A stretch of DNA of 64,000 bases from Pseudomonas sessilinigenes. Lineage in GTDB: Bacteria; Pseudomonadota; Gammaproteobacteria; Pseudomonadales; Pseudomonadaceae. Both the position numbers and the translations under genes were made by a program. This document shows positions 8,676 through 16,714 of this stretch, one piece after another. The notes beneath the pieces were generated by a model. That model made no database searches and was not told the DNA's origin. It worked only from the letters and a program-made list of their open reading frames with translations. The first letter of the stretch is position 1. Every line of letters begins with the position of its first letter. The stretch covers positions 2,480,001 through 2,544,000 of the forward strand of contig NZ_CP027706.1 in assembly GCF_003850565.1 (NCBI RefSeq), read 5' to 3'.

Positions 8676-9581
8676 ATGGATCTGTTCCAGGCGATGTCGG
8701 TGTACGTCAAGGTGGTGGAGGCGGGGAACATGACCGCCGCCGCCCGGGAATGCGGCCTTTCCACCACCATGGTGGGCAATCACCTGCGGGCCCTGGAGCA
8801 ACGCCTGGGGGTGCGCCTGCTCAACCGCACCACTCGCCGCCAGCGCCTGACCGAGTTCGGCACCGAGTATTACCAGCGTTGCCTGGCGGTGCTGGGCCTG
8901 GTGGCCGACTCCGAGCACTTGGCGGAGCAGGCCCAGGGCACGCCGTCCGGGACCTTGCGCATCACCGCGCCGGTGACGTTCGGCACCGAGCGCCTGGCGC
9001 CGGCCCTGAGTGAATTCCGCCAGCGCTGCCCGGAGGTCAAGGTCGAGCTGAACCTGGCCAACCAGCGCTTCGACCTCACCGATGGCACCTTCGACGTGGC
9101 CATCCGCTTGGGCAACCTGGACACCAATGCACTGATTGCCCGGCCATTGCAGGACTACACCCTGACCATCTGCGCCGCGCCCCAATACCTAGAGCACCAT
9201 GGCACGCCGCAGGTGCCCGAGGACCTGGCGCAGCACAACTGCCTGGCCTTCGCCTTTCCGGCGGGAGACGAGTGGAGTTCCACCGCGACCCAGTGGCCCT
9301 TGCACGGGCCCGAGGGGGATGTGCTGATACCGGTGTCCGGCTCATTGCTGGCCAACACGTCCTCCGGCCTGCATCGTGCGGCGCGGGGCGGGTTGGGGAT
9401 TGTGATGATGCCCGATGCGCTGGTGGAGGAAGACCTGCGCCAGGGGCGGCTGGTGGCCGTGTTGCAGGACTACCAGCTGCCTTTGCGGGCGATGCACCTG
9501 CTCTATGCCCAGGACCGTTACCGGCTGCCCAAGCTGCGCAGTTTCGTCGAGTTCGCCCTGGAAAAGTGGGGGCGCCCCTAG
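8676..9581 (+). CDS. LysR-family transcriptional regulator
   Basis: A 301-residue LysR-type regulator. Residues about 3-62 form the winged helix-turn-helix (FQAMSVYVKVVEAGNMTAAA, ending in LLNRTTRRQRLTEFG); residues 90-295 are the periplasmic-binding-protein-like effector domain. The ATG at 8676 has AGGA 7 bases upstream and gives the canonical MDLFQAM start; the in-frame TTG at 8658 has none. It is divergent from the aminotransferase gene, the usual arrangement for a LysR target. Its stop overlaps the end of the convergent Nudix gene by 4 bp. The inducer is unknown. Confidence 0.9.
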   Translation: MDLFQAMSVYVKVVEAGNMTAAARECGLSTTMVGNHLRALEQRLGVRLLNRTTRRQRLTEFGTEYYQRCLAVLGLVADSEHLAEQAQGTPSGTLRITAPVTFGTERLAPALSEFRQRCPEVKVELNLANQRFDLTDGTFDVAIRLGNLDTNALIARPLQDYTLTICAAPQYLEHHGTPQVPEDLAQHNCLAFAFPAGDEWSSTATQWPLHGPEGDVLIPVSGSLLANTSSGLHRAARGGLGIVMMPDALVEEDLRQGRLVAVLQDYQLPLRAMHLLYAQDRYRLPKLRSFVEFALEKWGRP

Positions 9582-10084
9582 CTCGCTTCGTGGGCCAGCA
9601 GCATCATCGCCGCTGACAGGGTATGGCCGTCGGTGATGCGCCCGGCGGCGATCATCGCCAGCAGTTCCTGGCGGCTGACCCACAGCACCTTGTCCACTTC
9701 GCCATCGGTGGCGCCGGCCTGCTGCTCGGCGATTTCCACCTGGCACACGGCAACGGCACTGGCGATCAGCGAGGTGTTGCTGTGCAGCAATCCCAGCTGG
9801 CGCACCTGCGATGCCTGCCAGCCGGTTTCCTCCAGCAGTTCACGGGCGGCGGCATCACAAGGGCTTTCGCCGGCGTCGATGGCCCCTCGTGGAAACTCGA
9901 TGGACTGGCCGCCGATGGCCCGGCGCCTGAGGTCGGCCAGCATCAGCCGGCCATCGGCCAGGGTCGGTATGGCGACCACGCCGTTCACCGCCTGGGCCTC
10001 CTTGATGATGAAGTAGCCCTGCTCACGGACCACCCTGAAATAGGGGGTTTCCAGCAGGCACTGGTTATCGGGGGTCGAACTCAT
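9578..10084 (-). CDS. Nudix hydrolase (ADP-ribose pyrophosphatase-like), third gene of the nadD2-nrtR operon
   Basis: A 168-residue Nudix enzyme. The Nudix box is intact from G at GAIDAGESPCDAAARELLEE to ETGW, with the REx2EE metal ligands. The preceding RRRAIGGQSIEFPRG segment resembles ADP-ribose/ADP-sugar pyrophosphatases. The gene begins 5 bp after the nrtR stop, in the same operon, so hydrolysis of ADP-ribose or another NAD-derived nucleotide is a reasonable inference. Its 3' end overlaps the convergent LysR gene by 4 bp. Substrate identity is not proven by the sequence. Confidence 0.82.
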   Translation of the reverse strand: MSSTPDNQCLLETPYFRVVREQGYFIIKEAQAVNGVVAIPTLADGRLMLADLRRRAIGGQSIEFPRGAIDAGESPCDAAARELLEETGWQASQVRQLGLLHSNTSLIASAVAVCQVEIAEQQAGATDGEVDKVLWVSRQELLAMIAAGRITDGHTLSAAMMLLAHEAS

Positions 10085-10089
10085 GTGGG

Positions 10090-10797
10090 TTACTCCAGGA
10101 AGCAGCGATCGAACAGGTACACCTGCTCGGGTTTGAGGTTGTCCAGGGTCGCCTGGGGGCGGCCGCCGTCGCCGCTCTTCTTGCGCCCGGTGTCGCGCAG
10201 GTAGCCGGCTTCGCTCATCTTCAGCAGGCGTTGGCGGATGCTGGTCTTGAGCACCGGGCGCTGCAGCACGATAGAGAAGATTGCCACGGCCTCGGGGGCA
10301 CTGAACTCGTTGCCGAGGAACATCAGCGGCAGGCTGCTGTACAGGGATTTGGACAGCAGTCGTTCATGGGCCTGGGCCACCAGGCTGTTGTGGTCGAAGG
10401 GCAGCTTGAAGGTGCCGCTGGCCACTTCCCGCAAGCTGAAGAAACCTTGCTGCGGGCCAGGCTGCACGGGTTCGCTGGCGATCCCCAGGTAGAAGGTCGA
10501 GGACGACCAGCAGCGCGGATCGCGGAAGGCATCGCCCACCGTGCCCACCTGTTCCAACCAGGCCAGGGGCATGTCCACCTTGCTCGAGCGGCGCAGGCGT
10601 TCCACTGCGTCGTTCAGGCTGCGGTCCTCGACATCGCCGTTGACCACGATCCCGGGCAGCGCCCAGTGTCCGGCGAAGGGTTCGCTGTCCCGCTGGTGCA
10701 GGAGGATGTCCAGTTCGCCGCTGTCACGGTTGTAGCGCAACAGGCACAGGTCGATGGTGTGCAGGTAGGCGTTGGCGAGGGGGGGGCGGTCGTGCAT
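10090..10797 (-). CDS. nrtR: NrtR, Nudix-related NAD metabolism repressor
   Basis: A 235-residue protein with a Nudix-like N-terminal domain (about 10-145) and a C-terminal winged helix (about 155-235). The Nudix box is degenerate (GIVVNGDVEDRSLNDAVERL lacks the REx2EE catalytic cluster), as expected for the NrtR family, where the domain senses ADP-ribose instead of hydrolysing substrates. Known NrtR proteins repress NAD synthesis and salvage genes; the P. aeruginosa orthologue sits beside nadD2-pncA-pncB1-nadE exactly as here. Its start is one base after the nadD2 stop, so the repressor is co-transcribed with a target gene and should control itself. Confidence 0.9.
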   Translation of the reverse strand: MHDRPPLANAYLHTIDLCLLRYNRDSGELDILLHQRDSEPFAGHWALPGIVVNGDVEDRSLNDAVERLRRSSKVDMPLAWLEQVGTVGDAFRDPRCWSSSTFYLGIASEPVQPGPQQGFFSLREVASGTFKLPFDHNSLVAQAHERLLSKSLYSSLPLMFLGNEFSAPEAVAIFSIVLQRPVLKTSIRQRLLKMSEAGYLRDTGRKKSGDGGRPQATLDNLKPEQVYLFDRCFLE

Positions 10798-10798
10798 A

Positions 10799-11344
10799 TC
10801 AACTTCCGTGGGCGGCGTAGAGGCCGTAGTTTAGCGGATTCATCCCCGGAGCCAGCCACTGGCTGGGCGGTGTTTCGCCACGAGCCAGGCATTGACGCAA
10901 GACCGTGCTGCGCACCCCAGGCTGTTCCTCGATGCACAGGATGGAAAAACGCTGCAGCAACTCCCGGCCGCGGTGGAACCTGGGCAGCTGCCGCGCGACA
11001 TCCTCACCGACCACCAGGGCGATGCGCTTGCCCTCCAGGGCCAGGTCGTCGGCCAGGCGCTCGAGCAGGGTGATGCTGTATACCGGGCCGGGATCGGCCA
11101 GCGCCAGTGTCTGCTCCAGGCGGCTCACCGCCAGCTCGGCCGGGCATTGTGCTTGCAGGTGTCCGGTGATGGCCTGCAACCAGAGTGCCCGTTGTTCGAA
11201 GTCGGCCATGCGCTTGCCGTCGGGGTGGCGGAAGCTGGGCACCACCAGGACGCGCCGGGCATGGCGAGCGGCCTTGAGCATCACTTGGGCGTGTCCGGCG
11301 TGGGGCGGATTGAAGGCGCCGCCATACAGGGCCAGTTCGAACAT
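10799..11344 (-). CDS. nadD2: Nicotinate/nicotinamide mononucleotide adenylyltransferase NadD2
   Basis: A 181-residue nucleotidyltransferase with the start signature GGAFNPPHAGH, the GxFxPxHxGH motif that binds ATP, but a shorter and more divergent body than housekeeping NadD (about 215 residues). It should condense the mononucleotide with ATP to form the dinucleotide. The C-terminal ISTxxS-type motif is seen as PGVRSTVLRQ. It is first in the nadD2-nrtR-nudix operon and faces pncA across a shared regulatory region. The housekeeping nadD is expected elsewhere on the chromosome. Confidence 0.85.
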   Translation of the reverse strand: MFELALYGGAFNPPHAGHAQVMLKAARHARRVLVVPSFRHPDGKRMADFEQRALWLQAITGHLQAQCPAELAVSRLEQTLALADPGPVYSITLLERLADDLALEGKRIALVVGEDVARQLPRFHRGRELLQRFSILCIEEQPGVRSTVLRQCLARGETPPSQWLAPGMNPLNYGLYAAHGS

Positions 11345-11361
11345 TGGCTTATCCTTTGTTG

Positions 11362-11376
11362 GTACATGACGTGTAC
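11362..11376. promoter_or_regulatory. Putative NrtR operator 1 (nadD2 side)
   Basis: GTACATGACGTGTAC is an imperfect palindrome (GTACA-N5-TGTAC) located 17 bp upstream of the nadD2 start. It closely matches the second site 120 bp away in front of pncA, so the pair is the best candidate for NrtR binding. The role is inferred from known NrtR control of these genes. Confidence 0.7.
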
Positions 11377-11480
11377 TTTATCACCGCTTTGTCCTGCTGC
11401 AACTGCTGTTTGAGGCTGTCATTAAATTTGTGATCGATTTGGCGACATTGAAAAAACTGAAGTAGGGGGGATTGCCACAA

Positions 11481-11499
11481 AAGTACATGACATGTACTT
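11481..11499. promoter_or_regulatory. Putative NrtR operator 2 (pncA side)
   Basis: AAGTACATG-A-CATGTACTT is a perfect 19-bp palindrome (9-bp arms, one central base) 28 bp upstream of the pncA ATG. Its core GTACATGACRTGTAC is shared with the nadD2-side site. Confidence 0.75.
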
Positions 11500-11527
11500 T
11501 GTGCTCCATGCAGAGGAGAGACCCAGC

Positions 11528-12175
11528 ATGAACAGCCAAACGATGAAGACCGCTTCTTTCGATGTCGATGCGCAAAAGAGCTTCACCCCGCTGTGCCCGG
11601 ACGAGTTGCCGGTGGCCGAGGGCGACCGCATCGGTGGCGAGCTGAACTTCATGGCGACCCTGGCCAGCCTGCGTGTTGGCAGCAAGGACGCCCACAGTCC
11701 CCAGGCTCCCTGGGTGGTGGCCGGGCACGAGCAGATGCTCCAGCCCACCGGCCTGGCACACGCCGACCTGACCTGGGTCAGCCACTGCGTTCCAGGCACC
11801 GAGGGCTTCACCCTGCTGGACGAATTGCCCAGCCCCTATGACTACGACTACTTCGTGTGGAAGGGCGTGGAGCCGGACCTGCACCCCTACGGCGCCTGCT
11901 ACCACGACCTGCACGGCAAGCTCTCCACCGGGGTCATCGAGTACCTCAAGAGCCAGGGCGTACAACGGGTCATTGTTGGTGGCCTGGCCCTGGACTTCTG
12001 CGTCAAGACCACCGCCCTGCAACTGGCCGCCGCCGGTTTCAAGGTGATCATCCACCTGCCGGCGTGCCGGGCCATCAGCGCCGAGGGCGCCACCCAGGCC
12101 ATCGCCGACATGCAGCAAGCCGGTATCGCGATAGCCGCGACCCGCGAAGAAACCGCCAGCCTGGCCAGCGTTTGA
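11528..12175 (+). CDS. pncA: Nicotinamidase PncA
   Basis: A 215-residue isochorismatase-fold amidase that converts nicotinamide to nicotinate. The nucleophile Cys lies in GGLALDFCVKTTALQLA, the Asp in ASFDVDAQKSF (D12), and the Lys in YFVWKGVEPD; HxH-type metal ligands are suggested by KDAHSP and WVSHCVPGTEG. ATG 11528 is chosen because GAGGAGAG precedes it; the longer frame starting at 11492 would begin inside the operator. It is first in pncA-pncB-nadE, with 9 bp to pncB. Confidence 0.93.
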   Translation: MNSQTMKTASFDVDAQKSFTPLCPDELPVAEGDRIGGELNFMATLASLRVGSKDAHSPQAPWVVAGHEQMLQPTGLAHADLTWVSHCVPGTEGFTLLDELPSPYDYDYFVWKGVEPDLHPYGACYHDLHGKLSTGVIEYLKSQGVQRVIVGGLALDFCVKTTALQLAAAGFKVIIHLPACRAISAEGATQAIADMQQAGIAIAATREETASLASV

Positions 12176-12184
12176 GGAGTCACC

Positions 12185-13414
12185 ATGGAAAGTGCATTTG
12201 ACCGCGACAACGGCGTGATCCAGAGCCTGCTGGACACCGACTACTACACCTTCACCATGATGCAGGCGGTGCTGCACCAGCACCCCAATGTCGAGGTCGA
12301 GTACCAGTTCATCGTTCGCTCCAAAGAGTCCCTGGTGCACCTGATCCCCGAGATCCGCCAGGAGCTGGAGAAACTGGCCGACCTGGAGATGCGCGAAGGC
12401 GAGCAGCGCTTTTTGTTCAACAAGCGTTTTCGCGAATACCTGACCCCTGATTTCGAGCAATTCCTCGGGCTGTTCCGCTTCAACCTGCGCTACATCCACG
12501 TGGCCGCCATCGAGGGTCAGTTGAGCATCCGCGTCCGTGGCCCGATGCTGCATTGCATCATGTTCGAGCAACCGGTGCTGGCCATGGTCAGCGAGCTGCG
12601 CAATCGCGACAAGTACCCGGATGTCGAACTGGCGGACGTCACTCGCCGGCTCTACCAGAAGTTCGAATGGCTGGAGAAGAATGCCAGCCGCGATGAACTC
12701 GCCGAATTGCGGGTCTCGGACTTCTCCACCCGCCGGCGCTTGTCGTTCAAGGCCCAGCGCGAAGTGGTGAAGATCATGCACAGTGATTTTCCCGGGGTGT
12801 TCGTCGGCACCAGCAATGCGCACCTGGCCTACGAGTTCGACCTGCCGCTGATCGGCACCATGGCCCACCAGTGGCTGATGGTGCACCAGCAACTGGGGCG
12901 GCTGCGGGAAAGCCAGAACGCTGCGCTGGAGAACTGGGTTCGCGAGTATCGCGGGCGCCTGGGCATCGCCTTGACCGACTGCATCAGCACCGACTTCTTC
13001 CTCAAGGACTTCGACCTGTACTTCGCCAAGTTGTATGACGGCCTGCGCCAGGATTCCGGGGACCCGCTGGTCTGGGCCGACAAGGTCCTGGCCCGCTATC
13101 GGGAACTGGGCATCGACCCGCGGAGCAAGGACCTGATGTTCTCCGACGGCCTGAACTTCGAGAAATGCCTGCCGATCCTGCGTCATGTGCGCGGCCAGGC
13201 TCGCTTCGGTTTCGGCATGGGCACCAGCCTGGCCTGCGATGTGGAGGGTGTGGAGCCGCTGAGCATCGTGATGAAGCTGGTGCGGGTGCATGGCGAGCCG
13301 GTGGTGAAGTTCTCCGACGACCCGGTGAAGAACGTCTGTGAAGACCCATCCTTCCTTCGCTATGCGGCGCAGGTATTCAACGTCGATCTTGCCAACTCGC
13401 CCCTGGAGGCCTGA
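12185..13414 (+). CDS. pncB: Nicotinate phosphoribosyltransferase PncB
   Basis: A 409-residue enzyme that joins nicotinate to PRPP to give nicotinate mononucleotide, the second step of the Preiss-Handler salvage route. The N-terminal [17 protein letters not shown] and the internal RRRLSFKAQ and [20 protein letters not shown] blocks are family signatures, the latter containing the phosphorylated-histidine region. [13 protein letters not shown] and [11 protein letters not shown] supply the PRPP-binding part. Length matches E. coli PncB (about 400). It is the middle gene of the salvage operon, with 1 bp before nadE. Confidence 0.95.
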   Translation: MESAFDRDNGVIQSLLDTDYYTFTMMQAVLHQHPNVEVEYQFIVRSKESLVHLIPEIRQELEKLADLEMREGEQRFLFNKRFREYLTPDFEQFLGLFRFNLRYIHVAAIEGQLSIRVRGPMLHCIMFEQPVLAMVSELRNRDKYPDVELADVTRRLYQKFEWLEKNASRDELAELRVSDFSTRRRLSFKAQREVVKIMHSDFPGVFVGTSNAHLAYEFDLPLIGTMAHQWLMVHQQLGRLRESQNAALENWVREYRGRLGIALTDCISTDFFLKDFDLYFAKLYDGLRQDSGDPLVWADKVLARYRELGIDPRSKDLMFSDGLNFEKCLPILRHVRGQARFGFGMGTSLACDVEGVEPLSIVMKLVRVHGEPVVKFSDDPVKNVCEDPSFLRYAAQVFNVDLANSPLEA

Positions 13415-13415
13415 C

Positions 13416-14261
13416 ATGACCCATCCGACCCAAGAACGTATCGCCCGGGAACTGGGCATCGACCGGCAACTGGTCGCTGGCGGCGAGCCTGCCGAGATTG
13501 CCCGCCGCGTGGCATTCATCCAGCAGGTCCTGGGTGATTCCGGTTGCCACAGCCTGGTGCTGGGCATCAGCGGCGGCGTTGATTCCCTGGTGGCCGGGCG
13601 CCTGTGCCAACTGGCGGTGGAGCAGATGCGCGAGGCCGGTCATGGGGTGCGTTTCATCGCCATGCGCCTGCCGTATCGCCACCAGGCCGATGAGCAGGAC
13701 GCCCAGGCGTCCCTGGCATTCATCCGCCCCGATGAGATCAGTACCTGCAATATCGCCGACAGCGTCGATGGCCTGATGCGCGAGGTGCAGGTCGACGGTC
13801 TGCAACCTTCGGCGGCCCTCACGGATTTCACCAAGGGCAACGTCAAGGCCCGGGCCCGGATGCTGGCCCAGTACGCGGTGGCCAACCTGAGCAATGGCCT
13901 GGTGGTGGGCACCGATCATGGCGCCGAGGCGTTGATGGGTTTCTTCACCAAGTACGGCGACGGCGCTTGCGACCTGGCGCCGTTATCGAGCCTGACCAAG
14001 ACTCAGGTGCGGCTGCTGGCCGATGCCCTTGGCGCGCCTGGGCACCTGGTGCGCAAGGCACCCACCGCAGACCTCGAAGAACTGGCCCCGGGCAAGCTGG
14101 ACGAGGACGCCTATGGGTGCAGCTACGAGGAAATCGACGCCTACCTGATGGGCCAGCCGGTACCCGATACCGTGCGCCAATTGATCGAAAACGCCTACCA
14201 GCGCACCGCCCATAAGCGCGCCTTGCCCCACACTCCGGCGCCACATACCCGGTCCCTTTAA
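13416..14261 (+). CDS. nadE: Ammonia-dependent NAD synthetase NadE
   Basis: A 281-residue enzyme that amidates deamido-NAD to NAD using ATP and ammonia. The P-loop-like [16 protein letters not shown] (PP-loop ATPase) is at residues about 53-68; [20 protein letters not shown] and the C-terminal [10 protein letters not shown] are conserved substrate loops. There is no glutaminase domain, so free ammonia is the donor. The last of three salvage genes; one base separates it from the pncB stop, and GGAGG lies within the pncB end. Together with PncA, PncB and NadD2 it completes nicotinamide-to-NAD conversion. Confidence 0.95.
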   Translation: MTHPTQERIARELGIDRQLVAGGEPAEIARRVAFIQQVLGDSGCHSLVLGISGGVDSLVAGRLCQLAVEQMREAGHGVRFIAMRLPYRHQADEQDAQASLAFIRPDEISTCNIADSVDGLMREVQVDGLQPSAALTDFTKGNVKARARMLAQYAVANLSNGLVVGTDHGAEALMGFFTKYGDGACDLAPLSSLTKTQVRLLADALGAPGHLVRKAPTADLEELAPGKLDEDAYGCSYEEIDAYLMGQPVPDTVRQLIENAYQRTAHKRALPHTPAPHTRSL

Positions 14262-14396
14262 CCGCTGCCGAGCGGGCGAGGCTGCGACCGGGGGCGCAGC
14301 GCCCGCCAAGCCTGGCGATGGGGTACATCAGGCCAATTTCGGATACGCCGGATGTGGCTCGTGCCGAGCCATGCGCAGCCTGCGGCAGCGGCTACA
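14262..14396. repeat. Inverted pair of REP-like elements (REPIN-like)
   Basis: The left copy starts with ACCGCTGCCGAGCGGGCGAG and continues GGCTGCGA (to 14287). The right copy, read on the minus strand from 14396, is TGTAGCCGCTGCCGCAGGCTGCG. The two share the GCCGCTGCCG..GGCTGCG core in opposite orientations about 90 bp apart, a layout typical of Pseudomonas REP doublets between convergent genes. They lie just after nadE and before the convergent gene ending at 14407. Confidence 0.65.
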
Positions 14397-14406
14397 CGCA
14401 GCGGTT

Positions 14407-14871
14407 TCAACCATCGCGCCACTTGTCCAGGGCCATGCGGCAATCGGCGACCAGCTCGGGCATGTGCTCCCGTGCCTCTGGCCAGCCCAGGTCTTCCAGC
14501 GCGAGCTGGGCCGCCTGGCGCAATGGCTGCCATTGCCGGTGTTCGAAACCGTTGTCCTCCAGGGTCATGCCGTAGGCTTCCGGGCTCAGCCCTTCACAGG
14601 CTGTCAGCAAGGCTTGCAGGTGCTGGTGCAGGGCCGGGTCCAGCCGCGCCGGGAAATCCCGCACGAAACGCTCCAGGTAATCCAACTGATCGGACCACAG
14701 GTTGCATTCCGCGCAGCAACCGATCTCCACCCGTTGCCGGCTCGCGTCCATGGCCAGGAACTCCAGGGCCGGTCCCAGTTCGCCCAGGAGGATGAGCCAG
14801 CGGTACTGGTCCTGGCCGTACCAGGTCCAGATATTCGTCGCCAGTTTTTCGTGGCCGCTGCCTGGGTTCAT
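14407..14871 (-). CDS. Hypothetical protein
   Basis: A 154-residue soluble, mainly helical protein with several acidic stretches and no signal peptide. It begins MNPGSGHEKLATNIWTWY and contains two adjacent cysteines in EIGCCAECN. I do not recognise the family. The ATG overlaps the last bases of the upstream GFA-family gene (ATGA overlap), so the two are translationally coupled. A longer frame upstream is only a shadow of the GFA gene. Confidence 0.7.
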   Translation of the reverse strand: MNPGSGHEKLATNIWTWYGQDQYRWLILLGELGPALEFLAMDASRQRVEIGCCAECNLWSDQLDYLERFVRDFPARLDPALHQHLQALLTACEGLSPEAYGMTLEDNGFEHRQWQPLRQAAQLALEDLGWPEAREHMPELVADCRMALDKWRDG

Positions 14872-15254
14872 GGCGCTTCTCCGGCGTGCCACCAGCGCGG
14901 TCGCTGGCTCTTGTAGGAGTGGTGGGTGGGCATCAGCGCCTTGCGGTTGTTGCTGTCGAACGTCCCCAGCAGCAGGGCGACCGTGGGTTCGTCGTCGATG
15001 GCGCCCAGGGAGCTGCCGCACTGGGCACAGAACGCCCGGCTGGAATAGTCCGACGACCTGAACGTGCTCGGCGCGCCGCCCGGGCCAGTCCAGCGCACCC
15101 GCTCGCGGGGGAACTCGACCCAGGCCAGGGTCAGGGCGCCGCTATGGCGCTGGCATAGCTTGCACGAGCAGGTGTGGGGATTGGCGGCAGGCCCCCGGGC
15201 TTCGAAGCGAATCTGCCCGCACAGGCAGCCGCCCTGGTATATCTCTGCGCTCAT
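14868..15254 (-). CDS. GFA family (Mss4-like fold) zinc protein
   Basis: A 128-residue protein of the GFA family (PF04828), which includes glutathione-dependent formaldehyde-activating enzyme. The expected zinc ligands are visible: CLCGQIRF near residue 11, CSCKLCQ around residue 32, and FCAQCGSS around residue 76. Most members have no established reaction, and formaldehyde activation should not be assumed. The start MSAEIY is placed by GGAGGA upstream of 15254 and alignment with the family. It overlaps the following gene by 4 bp. Confidence 0.85.
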   Translation of the reverse strand: MSAEIYQGGCLCGQIRFEARGPAANPHTCSCKLCQRHSGALTLAWVEFPRERVRWTGPGGAPSTFRSSDYSSRAFCAQCGSSLGAIDDEPTVALLLGTFDSNNRKALMPTHHSYKSQRPRWWHAGEAP

Positions 15255-15320
15255 GCTGGTCCTCCTCCAGGGTGTGCCGTAGTGGCTGGAGGGCGAATCT
15301 AGCATGCCCTCCAACTGGCT

Positions 15321-16634
15321 TCAGCGCAGTTTCTCCAGCATCTGGTAGTACCACATGCCGGCGGCCAGCATCGGGTTGCCCAACTGGTCGCCGAACGGCA
15401 CGCGGATGTGCTGGCAGGTGGCAAAGGTGTCATAGCGGCCCAGGTGGCCGGTCAGGGCCTCGGCCATGATCTCGCCCATGATGTGGCTGGTGGCCACGCC
15501 ATGCCCGGAGTAGCCCTGGCAGTACCAGACGTTGTCCGAGAGCTTGCCCAGTTGCGGGATGCGGTTGATCACGATGCCCATGGCGCAGCTCCATTGGAAG
15601 TCGATGGCCACGCCCTTGAGCGCCGGGAAGGTACGCTCGATGCACGGCCGCAGCTCGCCGGCGATATCCCGCGAATCCTTGCCGCTGTAGTTGGCGCCAC
15701 CGCCGAACAGCAGGCGGCCGTCGGCGGTCATCCGGTAGTAGTCGAGGACGAAGCGGCAGTCGTACACCGCCAGGTCCTCGGGGTTCAGGCGCCGGGCCAG
15801 GTCGCCCAGGGGTTCGGTGGTGACGATGCCGCCCATGGCCGGGAAGATCTTGCCCTTGAGTTGCCCGGGCTCGAGCTTGTGGTAGACGTCGCCGGCCAGC
15901 AGCACCTGGCGGGCCTCGATGCGCCCCTGGGCGGTGACCACCGCCGGCTGCGGGCCATGGACGATCTCCAGCACCGGGCTGTGTTCGAAGATCAGCGCGC
16001 CGAGGCTTTCGGCGGCGCGGGCCTCGCCGATGCACAGGTTCAGCGGGTGCAGGTGCAGGTTGCGGGTGTTCTTGATCGCGCCGTGGTAGAGATCGCTTTC
16101 CAGCAGGCCGCGGACCTGCTCGCGGTCCAGCAGGCTGACCTCGTCGCCCATGCCACGTTCCACCGCTTCGTCGTAGGCGGCGCGCAACTCGGCCAGGTGC
16201 CCGGGCTTGTAGGCGGCATGCAGGTGGCCGTGCTTGAGGTCGCAGGCAATGGCGTATTTTTCTACCCGCTGGCGGATGATCTGGTGCCCGCGCCAGCGCA
16301 GGTGCCAGATGAAGTCATCCACCTCGTTGCCCAGGCTGCGGCGCATCTGCTTGCGCATGGCGGCATCGCCGGACAGGCTGCCGGTGACCTGGCCGCCGTT
16401 GCGCCCGCTGGCGCCCCAGCCGATCTTGTGGCTCTCGACGATGGCCACCTTCAGGCCGCGCTCGGCCAGCTCCACGGCGCTGGCAACGCCGGTGAAGCCG
16501 CCACCGATGATCACCACGTCCACCTGCTGGCTGCCTTGCAGGGTCGGGTACTGGGTTTCCTGGTTGAGGGTGGCGCTGTAGTAGCTGGGGCAGCGCTCGG
16601 CTGCCGGGGTCCGCGGATCGAAGGCGGCGCTCAT
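15321..16634 (-). CDS. FAD-dependent oxidoreductase, gamma-glutamylputrescine oxidase type (PuuB/PauB-like)
   Basis: A 437-residue DAO-family flavoprotein. The dinucleotide-binding motif VVIIGGGFTGVASAVELAER is at residues 39-58, followed by GWGASGRNGGQV, characteristic of the PuuB group; the C-terminal FAD segment is YCQGYSGHGVATSH. PuuB-like enzymes oxidise gamma-glutamylputrescine to gamma-glutamyl-aminobutyraldehyde and release peroxide and ammonia. It lies 80 bp downstream of a glutamylpolyamine-synthetase-like gene on the same strand, which supports a polyamine role. Pseudomonas genomes carry several paralogues, so the exact polyamine is uncertain. Confidence 0.83.
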   Translation of the reverse strand: MSAAFDPRTPAAERCPSYYSATLNQETQYPTLQGSQQVDVVIIGGGFTGVASAVELAERGLKVAIVESHKIGWGASGRNGGQVTGSLSGDAAMRKQMRRSLGNEVDDFIWHLRWRGHQIIRQRVEKYAIACDLKHGHLHAAYKPGHLAELRAAYDEAVERGMGDEVSLLDREQVRGLLESDLYHGAIKNTRNLHLHPLNLCIGEARAAESLGALIFEHSPVLEIVHGPQPAVVTAQGRIEARQVLLAGDVYHKLEPGQLKGKIFPAMGGIVTTEPLGDLARRLNPEDLAVYDCRFVLDYYRMTADGRLLFGGGANYSGKDSRDIAGELRPCIERTFPALKGVAIDFQWSCAMGIVINRIPQLGKLSDNVWYCQGYSGHGVATSHIMGEIMAEALTGHLGRYDTFATCQHIRVPFGDQLGNPMLAAGMWYYQMLEKLR

Positions 16635-16714
16635 GGGGGAACTCCTCGCAAAAGAATGAACCGGGCCGCTGCCGGTAGGCAGCGGCCAGCAAGTCGGGTT
16701 GCCAGCAGGGGGGC

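Noticed and set aside
14407..15021. A 204-codon version of the hypothetical gene overlapping the GFA gene
   Set aside because: The first 50 codons are a shifted reading of the GFA gene; the ATG at 14871 with ATGA coupling is a better start.
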